Shown piece after piece: positions 24,456-30,447 of a DNA stretch of 64,000 bases. How positions within the stretch are numbered: position 1 is the first letter of the stretch; every line of letters begins with the position of its first letter. Source of the DNA: Mycolicibacterium duvalii. GTDB taxonomy: Bacteria > Actinomycetota > Actinomycetes > Mycobacteriales > Mycobacteriaceae. The notes under the pieces were generated by a model that did not search any database, was not told where the DNA came from, and worked only from the letters and a program-made list of their open reading frames with translations. The stretch covers positions 62,001-126,000 of the forward strand of contig NZ_AP022563.1 in NCBI RefSeq assembly GCF_010726645.1, given 5' to 3'. Made by a program: the position numbers and the translations under genes.

Positions 24456-24479
24456 GTGGAGTTCCGGCTCACCGTCTGA
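24456..24479 (+). repeat. att-like copy G (right end of the array)
   Basis: GTGGAGTTCCGGCTCACCG then TCTGA encodes VEFRLTV and stop. After it the sequence returns to ordinary chromosomal genes. Confidence 0.75.
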
Positions 24480-24539
24480 CTGGCGCTTGGATCGCGCGAG
24501 ATCCTATTGCTGCGGCGAGACCGACAGTACGATCTGAGG

Positions 24540-25337
24540 ATGCAGCTGCAGGGCAGGCGAGTGCTGATCACCGGGGCTTCCCGGGGGATCGGGGAGGCGC
24601 TCGCCCGCGCCTTTGCCGACGCGGGCGCGGTGCCGGCTCTGGTTGCCCGTTCCGAGGATTCGCTTCGCTCGCTCGCGTCGGCGACCGGCGGTACCGCGCA
24701 CCCCGCCGACCTCGCCGACGCAACCCAGGTAGCCGAGTTGATCGAGCGGATCGAAAACGAGGCGGGTCCGATCGACATCCTGGTCAACAACGCCGGCATC
24801 GAGAGCACCGCGGCCTTCGCGGACGCCCCGGCTGACGAACTGCGCCGCGTCACCGAAGTCAATTACCTCGCTCCGGCCGAACTCTGTCGGCAGGCGATAC
24901 CCCGGATGCTGCGCCGCGGCGGTGGCCATATCGTCAACATCTCGTCGCTGGCCGGGATCGTGGTGTTCCCCGGGCTGGTCACGTATTCCGCCTCGAAGGC
25001 CGCGCTGTCGCACTTCACTGCCGGTCTGCGAGCCGATCTGCGTGGGTTGCCCGTCAAGACCACGCTGGTCGAGCTGGGCCCGGTCCCCACCGAACTGCTG
25101 GCCCGGGCCGACAACTACGAGCCGACCGCCCGGTCGTTTCAACGCATTGAGCGACTCGGTTTCGCCGTCGATACTCCGCGCGAGACGGTGGCTCTCGGCG
25201 TCGTCGACGCTGTCCGCAGACAGCGGCGCCACGTCCGGCTGCCCCGGCGAAGCATGCCGTTTTCGCTGCTCGTCGAAGCTCCGCGACGGCTCACCGAGGT
25301 GTTGCTCAGCGGCGTTCCGCACCAAGCGAAGTCCTGA
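24540..25337 (+). CDS. Short-chain dehydrogenase/reductase
   Basis: A 265-aa classical SDR. TGASRGIG (residues 11-18) binds the nucleotide, NNAG is present, and the catalytic pair is YSASK near residue 150 with Ser upstream in NISSLAG. Start ATG 24540 places the Rossmann motif at the usual distance; an upstream in-frame start adds eleven Arg-rich residues. The C-terminus has extra residues (SMPFSLLVEAPRRLTEVLL) seen in mycobacterial SDRs that work on lipids at membranes. The substrate is unknown. It is the first gene to the right of the cassette array. Confidence 0.88.
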   Translation: MQLQGRRVLITGASRGIGEALARAFADAGAVPALVARSEDSLRSLASATGGTAHPADLADATQVAELIERIENEAGPIDILVNNAGIESTAAFADAPADELRRVTEVNYLAPAELCRQAIPRMLRRGGGHIVNISSLAGIVVFPGLVTYSASKAALSHFTAGLRADLRGLPVKTTLVELGPVPTELLARADNYEPTARSFQRIERLGFAVDTPRETVALGVVDAVRRQRRHVRLPRRSMPFSLLVEAPRRLTEVLLSGVPHQAKS

Positions 25338-25412
25338 CCCCGACGCGGCGACAAGGACGGCGCAGCGTCCGGACGCTGGTGTCGTCGACTGGCGCCGGGT
25401 TACCGTGGGGCC

Positions 25413-25799
25413 GTGGTCGGTGAAGAAGCCGCGGACCCGCGCAGTGAGCTCGATCCGTGTGCCGCGCAGCTCTCGGAGCGTGAGGACGCCCTCGCGCAGC
25501 GGGAGGCTGAGCAGATCAGGCGCGACGCGGCGGCCGACCAACGGGAGCGCATCGCCGACGAGCGCGATCGCATCGCCGACGAGCGCGATCGCATCGCCGA
25601 CGAGCGTGAGCTAGCTGCCGATGATCGAGAACAGCGCGCTGACGAGCGCGAGGGCACCACAGCGCAGCGTGAGCTCCAGCGCCTGCAGCGCATCGAGCAG
25701 CGGGAGAGTCGCGTCGCGGACGCCGGGAGACGGGACGAGGCCGAGGTCAGGCGTAGGGTCGCCGAAACCCAGCGACGGATCGACGAAGCCCGGCCGTAG
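25413..25799 (+). CDS. Heptad-repeat coiled-coil protein
   Basis: A 128-aa, almost wholly charged protein from GTG 25413. Its middle carries three tandem 21-bp repeats (25548-25610) each encoding RIADERD, followed by related heptads (RELAADDREQRADERE). It is expected to form one long coiled coil. No enzyme motif, signal or membrane segment is seen. The repeat unit equals exactly one heptad per 21 bp, so copy-number change by slippage would keep frame and periodicity. Function unknown; a scaffold or spacer role is a guess. Confidence 0.65.
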   Translation: MVGEEAADPRSELDPCAAQLSEREDALAQREAEQIRRDAAADQRERIADERDRIADERDRIADERELAADDREQRADEREGTTAQRELQRLQRIEQRESRVADAGRRDEAEVRRRVAETQRRIDEARP

Positions 25800-25852
25800 G
25801 CCACCCCGCGTCCTAGCTGACCGAGTCTGTCGTCCGTCGTACATTGGGCGTC

Positions 25853-26221
25853 ATGAGTGAGGACTGGCGTATCGATCGGGTCGATGAGATCCGGTCGCTG
25901 ATCACACAGGCAGAACCCGAGGTCGTCGAAGAGGTCAAGTGGCGTAAACCGTCGAATCCCGATGGGGTTCCGGCCTTCTCGTTGGACGGCCTGATCTGCA
26001 CTCTGGAGATGTACAAGGGCAAGGTGAAGGTGAACTTCGCCAAGGGGTCCTCGATCAAGGACCCCGACGGCCTGTTCAACGCGAGCCTGGAGGCGCCCGT
26101 CGGTCGGTCGATCGACCTGCGGGAGCATGACGACCTCGAGCCCGACGCCTTCAAGGCCCTGATCCGGGAGGCGGTCGCCGTCAACCGCAGCAGGAAGGCC
26201 GAGAAGGCCAAGAAGGGTTGA
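25853..26221 (+). CDS. DUF1801 (YdhG-like) domain protein
   Basis: A 122-aa protein with the DUF1801 pattern: VEEVKWRKPSNPDGVPAFS, then ICTLEMYKGKVKVNFAKG and the terminal DLREHDDLEPDAFKALIREA. The family is small and cytosolic, with proposed ligand binding but no proven reaction. Start ATG 25853. The gene stands alone and converges with the Ddn-like gene at 26234. Confidence 0.8.
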   Translation: MSEDWRIDRVDEIRSLITQAEPEVVEEVKWRKPSNPDGVPAFSLDGLICTLEMYKGKVKVNFAKGSSIKDPDGLFNASLEAPVGRSIDLREHDDLEPDAFKALIREAVAVNRSRKAEKAKKG

Positions 26222-26233
26222 GGCGCCCGGCGG

Positions 26234-26728
26234 CTATCGCGGCGTCAGCGTGAAGATGGGGATGTCGCGACCGGACTTCGCGGTCTTGGCGCGGTAATCG
26301 GCGTAGCCGGCGTAGACCCGCTCGGCGAGCCGGAACAGCCGCGCGTAGTCCGCCGGGTCGGTGACTTCGCGCGCGGTGAATTGTTCGCCGCCGAACTCAC
26401 ATTCGGGGTGCGCCTTGAGGTTGTGGTACCACTGCGGGTGTCGGTCGGCGCCGAAGTTCGACGCGATCAGCACCACATCGGTCCCGTCGTGGAAGTACGT
26501 CAGCTGGGTTTCCCGGCGCTTGCCGGATTTCGCGCCGGTGGTGATCAGCGGCGCGTTGATGATCGGGCCCATGTTCACCCGTCCACCGGTCAACCGGAAC
26601 AACAGCGGGTCGGTGCGGCGGGCGATATGGCGGGCCATGAACTGGCCCAGTCGTGAGCGCCCGAAGCGCACCCCCTGTTGATACTTCGGGCCACGGTTGC
26701 GGTGCGGATCAACGTAGCGCAGCGGCAT
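26234..26728 (-). CDS. Deazaflavin (F420)-dependent nitroreductase-like protein
   Basis: A 164-aa protein of the Ddn/nitroreductase family common in mycobacteria. It shows LLTTGAKSGKRRETQLTYF-like family sequence (here LITTGAKSGKRRETQL) for F420 phosphate contact, IASNFGADRHPQWYHNL for the ring region, and a typical split beta-barrel length. These enzymes use F420H2 to reduce quinones or other electrophiles in the membrane zone; the substrate here is not defined. ATG 26728. Confidence 0.85.
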   Translation of the reverse strand: MPLRYVDPHRNRGPKYQQGVRFGRSRLGQFMARHIARRTDPLLFRLTGGRVNMGPIINAPLITTGAKSGKRRETQLTYFHDGTDVVLIASNFGADRHPQWYHNLKAHPECEFGGEQFTAREVTDPADYARLFRLAERVYAGYADYRAKTAKSGRDIPIFTLTPR

Positions 26729-26737
26729 GTCGAGAAC

Positions 26738-27007
26738 CTACCCCCGCCACATGACCGGAATACGGGCGTGGGCCCGACGTGGTTGGCGCACGCCTCGCCT
26801 GAGGCCGGCTTGCGGGGCCCTCGGGTGCAGCCAGGCTCGGAGCCGATACACCGCCACCAGCGCGGCCAGTGTCGCGGCCTGCTTCACCAGCGCCGCCCGC
26901 GACGTGCGCTGACGCCAGGACGGGGCCTGCGCGCCGGCGCGCAGGCCGAACAGATAGCCGACTCCGAGCGCCGCGGTCATCGCGAGCAGCACGGCCAACA
27001 CAGTCAT
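26738..27007 (-). CDS. Small membrane protein of unknown function
   Basis: An 89-aa protein from ATG 27007 (MTVLAVLLAMTAALGVGYLFG) with one N-terminal membrane helix and a second weak hydrophobic stretch (AATLAALVAVYRLRAWL), ending in a basic tail. A longer GTG-started version (27046) adds 13 residues and is less likely. It lies 9 bp upstream of the Ddn-like gene on the same strand, so they may be co-transcribed. No family recognised. Confidence 0.55.
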   Translation of the reverse strand: MTVLAVLLAMTAALGVGYLFGLRAGAQAPSWRQRTSRAALVKQAATLAALVAVYRLRAWLHPRAPQAGLRRGVRQPRRAHARIPVMWRG

Positions 27008-27070
27008 GCCGTCGAGCCTGCCCTGCCGCGGTAGCAGCGTGGTCACGAACCGGGCACAGCTGAACCCTGG

Positions 27071-27712
27071 TCAGCTCGCCTGATACTCGACCATCGCGTC
27101 GCGGCTCTGCAGCGTCTCCCCGGAGATCACCACCAACTCCGTCGGCGACAGCCGGTAGGTGGTGGCGTCGTTGCGGGCCTCGAAACCGGCCGGCATCGGG
27201 CGGACATCGTCCAACCGCAGGAACGCGCCGTCCTCCAGGCGGACGCCGCGATAGGTGTAGTCACCGTCGCGGTCACAGATCACGATGGCCGCGCGGGAGG
27301 TGCGGGCGATCACGACCGCATCCTCGCCGGAGCCGCAACGCGCCTGGGAATCGATGAAGCCCTGGCCGTCGAACGCGGGTCCGGCGGAGGCCGATGGCAG
27401 CGACGGGGCCTGGGAGGCCACGGTGGGGCGTGCCGGTGGCGGCAACGGCGGAGCAACGGTCGCCGACTCGGGCCCCGGCGCCGGCGCTCGAGTCGCAGGT
27501 GCTTGCTGCGCCGGATCTTCTTGAGCCGGATCTTGTTGTGCCGGAACCGGTTGCACCACGGTGATCTGATCGTTTCGACTGGTCAGGAACAAAAAGAGGA
27601 TCCCGATCGTGCCGATCGAGGCCACCACGATCGCGACCGCCGAGAGCTTGGAGCCCAGCCCGCCGCGGGGGGCCTTCTCGGGGGCGGGGGCCTCGTCGGT
27701 CGATGTCGGCAT
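27071..27712 (-). CDS. Membrane-anchored protein with Pro/Ala/Gln linker
   Basis: A 213-aa protein: a short cytoplasmic N-terminus, one membrane helix (about residues 22-44, AVAIVVASIGTIGILFLFL), a low-complexity PAQQDPAQEDPAQQAPA linker and a C-terminal domain of about 95 residues with two Cys (ARCGSGEDAVV and IVICDRDGDY) that may pair outside the cell. ATG 27712. Type II topology suggests the C-domain is extracytoplasmic. The gene overlaps nothing and is 107 bp downstream of the YiiX-like gene. Function unknown. Confidence 0.65.
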   Translation of the reverse strand: MPTSTDEAPAPEKAPRGGLGSKLSAVAIVVASIGTIGILFLFLTSRNDQITVVQPVPAQQDPAQEDPAQQAPATRAPAPGPESATVAPPLPPPARPTVASQAPSLPSASAGPAFDGQGFIDSQARCGSGEDAVVIARTSRAAIVICDRDGDYTYRGVRLEDGAFLRLDDVRPMPAGFEARNDATTYRLSPTELVVISGETLQSRDAMVEYQAS

Positions 27713-27819
27713 GACTGTTCTCCCTGGTCGCACCGAAAATATCGATGTTGACAACAGCAAACCACCTCCGGCGCGTCGGCGCTGCCATCCCGGTCGGCGT
27801 TTCGTCGCCGACGTTGCAG

Positions 27820-28512
27820 TCACACCGTGATCGCGATTTCTGCTCCGAGTCGGTAGCCGTCGGCCAACGGCAAGGTGTCACCGCTCCAGAACGACCCCGG
27901 GTCGAACCAGTTCCAGTTCTTCTCCGTCTGCAACAGCCCCATCGCCTCGTAGGTGATCGCCACCGTCTCGGCGCAGTAGGCCGTCTCCAGACCGACCGAG
28001 GTCCGCACCGTTTTGCGCCGCTGCGCCGCCTGACGGACTTTGTTGTGCACGAGGGGGATTCCCCGCGTGAAGTCGCTGACCGAGGGCAGCCGCCCGCGGA
28101 GCCAACGCCCGGTCAGTCGGGCCGTCGACGGAAACGGGGTGCCGTCCATTCGGGCGATCACCCGCAGCATGCGGTCTTCCTGGTCCCGGGTGACGTGTGG
28201 GGTGAGCTGACGCAGCCAGCACCGCTGGTCGTAGCTGTGCGTCCACCGTTGCACTGCCTCGCGCAGGTCGTTGAGTTGCACCCCGCGGTGATGGGTGCCG
28301 GTCCACAGGTCGAGCAGCTTGTCGCCGAGTTCGGCGTGCCAGATCAGCGGCGGCAGGTCATCGACGGCGACGGTCATCCCGACGTGGTTGACCGGGCTGT
28401 TGGTCATCGACTGGATGGCGCGGTCGAGGCCGGTGTGACCCCGGAACAACCAGAGGTCGCCGGTGCGGGTCTCTTCCAGGGCCCGGTCCAACGGCTCCGC
28501 CTGTGGCTTCAT
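27820..28512 (-). CDS. YiiX-type NlpC/P60 cysteine hydrolase-like protein
   Basis: A 230-aa protein resembling the permuted papain-fold YiiX/YebB family. GDLWLFRG (residues 18-25) starts the domain, His43 in SPVNHVGM is the likely catalytic His followed by an acidic WHAE (residues 58-61), and Cys180 in YCAE is the likely nucleophile. The family includes lipid and peptide hydrolases. Its minus-strand neighbour upstream, the cyclase gene, is separated by the small convergent gene at 28540. Catalysis is inferred from motif order. Confidence 0.65.
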   Translation of the reverse strand: MKPQAEPLDRALEETRTGDLWLFRGHTGLDRAIQSMTNSPVNHVGMTVAVDDLPPLIWHAELGDKLLDLWTGTHHRGVQLNDLREAVQRWTHSYDQRCWLRQLTPHVTRDQEDRMLRVIARMDGTPFPSTARLTGRWLRGRLPSVSDFTRGIPLVHNKVRQAAQRRKTVRTSVGLETAYCAETVAITYEAMGLLQTEKNWNWFDPGSFWSGDTLPLADGYRLGAEIAITV

Positions 28513-28539
28513 GCACGCAGCTTAGGCAGACTGACCTGC

Positions 28540-28716
28540 ATGCGTGGGATCTGGAAGTGGGTGGGACTCGCCGGTGTGGCCGGTGTCGTCGCCGGCGGCG
28601 TTCTGGTGGCGCGCGATCAACGGAGGCGCAATGCCTACACCGCCGACGACATCCGCGCCCGGCTGCACCAGCGGCTGGCCGAAGCCGAGAACCCTCAGGC
28701 GGATTCGACGGGGTAA
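28540..28716 (+). CDS. Small single-pass membrane protein
   Basis: A 58-aa protein with one membrane helix ([18 protein letters not shown]) and a charged tail that reads [16 protein letters not shown]. It starts 27 bp from the divergent YiiX-like gene and overlaps the cyclase gene end by 22 bp on the other strand. Small proteins with this tail occur widely in mycobacteria, to my knowledge without assigned function. Confidence 0.6.
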   Translation: MRGIWKWVGLAGVAGVVAGGVLVARDQRRRNAYTADDIRARLHQRLAEAENPQADSTG

Positions 28717-29483
28717 AGCGCGTGACTGCCCGAGAAGCCCTTGAGCTCACAGTTGCGGGCCTCGGTGAACGCGATGTCCTCGCAATCGGCCACAGCGTCC
28801 CGAACGGTCCGGCTGACCAGGATCTCGCCCCCGTCGGCCTGCCCGGCCACCCGCGCGGCCATCGCCACGTTGCGGCCGAACAGGTCGTCGCCGCGCAGCA
28901 CCGATTTGCCGCTGTGGATCCCGATGCGCACCTTCAGGTCCCGTGACTGGCGATGCAATCCCTGCTGGATGGCGGCCGCGCACCGGACCGCCTGTTCGGC
29001 GCGGCCGAACGCGACCATGAACCCGTCGCCCTGGCTTTTCACCACGTAGCCGTCGTGCTGGTCGACCACGCGGCGGACCGCCTTGTCGTGCTTGCCGAGC
29101 AGCCGGACGTAGGCCCGGTCGCCCAGACGCTCGTTGAGCGCGGTCGACTCCTCGATGTCGGAGAACATGATCGTCACCCGGCCGCCGGGTGCCACCCTGG
29201 CCAGGTCCGGGCGTTCGACCTCGGCCCAGTCGGCCAGCTCCTCGATCGACGAGCGCACCGCCGCGCCCAGCCCGTCGCGACGCAGGATGCTGGCCGTCTG
29301 CCATACGGTCTTGACCGCTTTGGTGCCGCCCGTGACCAGCATCTGCCGGGCATCCAGGCGACGGTGCAGCTCCTCGGCCTCCCTCTGTGCGGCACGCAGA
29401 CGCCGGGTCTGGACCACCAGGGCCACGGCCAACCCAGCGGCGAGCACCGCCGTCACCCACAAAGCGATCAGCGTTCCGGTCAC
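28695..29483 (-). CDS. Membrane-anchored class III adenylate/guanylate cyclase
   Basis: A 262-aa cyclase with an N-terminal membrane helix (about residues 5-25), a coiled linker and a class III catalytic domain. The metal Asp residues are Asp109 in FSDIEES and Asp153 in SQGDGF; Lys149 lies at the adenine-specifying position; and the Asn205...Arg211 pair (RNVAMAARV) stabilises the transition state. All catalytic residues appear present, unlike M. tuberculosis Rv1120c at a similar chromosomal place, which I recall as a degenerate cyclase. Start GTG or ATG near 29483 places the helix at the end. It probably makes cAMP. Confidence 0.88.
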   Translation of the reverse strand: MTGTLIALWVTAVLAAGLAVALVVQTRRLRAAQREAEELHRRLDARQMLVTGGTKAVKTVWQTASILRRDGLGAAVRSSIEELADWAEVERPDLARVAPGGRVTIMFSDIEESTALNERLGDRAYVRLLGKHDKAVRRVVDQHDGYVVKSQGDGFMVAFGRAEQAVRCAAAIQQGLHRQSRDLKVRIGIHSGKSVLRGDDLFGRNVAMAARVAGQADGGEILVSRTVRDAVADCEDIAFTEARNCELKGFSGSHALYPVESA

Positions 29484-29508
29484 GGCTCAAGTATTGGATG
29501 CTGAAGGT

Positions 29509-30441
29509 GTGACGACGCCGAAGGCCCCCTATTACGAGAGCCGGTTCGTGCGCGCCAACGACCCCGAAAGGGCCCGTGCGCTGTGGTTACGGCAGACACT
29601 GCTGCTGCCCACCGTCGGTGCAGCGGTGGCCGACGTCTGGGTCATGGTGTTCGACCCGTCGGGTCACCGCGCGGTCAAGCAGCAGTTCCCGCTGGCCGAG
29701 GCCGACTTCACCGACGAGTGGGCCGCGCGCATCGCGTCGGCGACGCTGGACGACACGCACACCTCGGGCGCGTTCAGCGATGCCCAGTGGGACCTGAAGA
29801 TCACGGCGAGCGGTCAGGGGCCGGTGCGCGTGCTGTCCGACCGCGCCTACCGCGCGCGGATCCCGACGGCCAAGACCATGGTCCGCGACCCCCTGGCACG
29901 GTTCGACGGAAGTTTCGAGGCCGCGGGCCGCCGCATCGACGTCGACGGGTGGGTCGGCAGCGTGAACCACAACTGGGGCACCCGGCACACACCCGCATAC
30001 GCCTACGGGCAGGTGTGCGGATTCGACAACGCCCCGGAGTCGACGCTGGAGATCGTCACCGCCCGGGCGGCGCTGGGGCCCGTCCTGCTGCCGGGGGTGA
30101 CGGTGTTCGTGTTCCGGCACCGGGGTCAGCAGTTCGCGGTGCGTTCGATCTCCGCGAGTCTGCTGACCCACGGGCACTACGCGCCGTTCACGTGGACCTT
30201 CGGAGCGCGGGTGGGCGAGCAGATGATCGAGGGTGAGATCACCACCGTCCCGGCAGATGTGATCGGGCTGACCTACACCGACACCCATGGCGGGGTGAAG
30301 TACTGCTACAACTCGGCGCTCGCGAGCTGCCGGCTACAGGTGGCGGGCAAAGCATTCGAGCGCACCGAATTGGCCAGCGGCCGGGCGATGTTCGAGATTC
30401 TGACCGACGACCGGCTGGAATCGGTGCCGCTGCTGGCCTGA
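29509..30441 (+). CDS. AttH/CrtC-like lipocalin-fold protein
   Basis: A 310-aa protein starting at GTG 29509, 25 bp from the divergent cyclase gene. The beta-rich pattern with spaced Trp (ADVWVMVFDPSGHRAVKQQF, then DGWVGSVNHNWGTRH and FTWTFGARVGEQM) resembles the AttH/CrtC lipocalin-like family, which includes hydroxyneurosporene synthase and uncharacterised mycobacterial members. A conserved NHNWG stretch is visible. Substrate unknown; a hydrophobic ligand is likely from the fold. Confidence 0.6.
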   Translation: MTTPKAPYYESRFVRANDPERARALWLRQTLLLPTVGAAVADVWVMVFDPSGHRAVKQQFPLAEADFTDEWAARIASATLDDTHTSGAFSDAQWDLKITASGQGPVRVLSDRAYRARIPTAKTMVRDPLARFDGSFEAAGRRIDVDGWVGSVNHNWGTRHTPAYAYGQVCGFDNAPESTLEIVTARAALGPVLLPGVTVFVFRHRGQQFAVRSISASLLTHGHYAPFTWTFGARVGEQMIEGEITTVPADVIGLTYTDTHGGVKYCYNSALASCRLQVAGKAFERTELASGRAMFEILTDDRLESVPLLA

Positions 30442-30447
30442 CCCCGG

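Larger units (their letters stand above)
6043..24479 (+). mobile_element. Tandem cassette array inserted at the 3' end of ychF
   Basis: Seven copies of the ychF 3' coding end (A 6043, B 6800, C 7635, D 22492, E 23316, F 23764, G 24456) bound six segments of 757, 835, 14857, 824, 448 and 692 bp. The small segments each carry one gene or gene pair on the ychF strand, starting soon after one copy and ending just before the next. The large segment C-D carries the only large serine integrase. Seen directly: the repeats, the gene layout and in-frame stops in six of seven copies. Inferred: repeated site-specific integration into the same gene end. Accessory character is supported by absence of known core genes and by AT-richer codon choice in A-B and B-C. 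Confidence 0.78.

Noticed and set aside
6043..24479. Duplicate ychF 3' fragments as remnants of a ychF gene duplication
   Set aside because: Each copy keeps only the last 8-16 codons with no longer ychF homology in front, and they sit at the edges of unrelated genes; integration explains this better.
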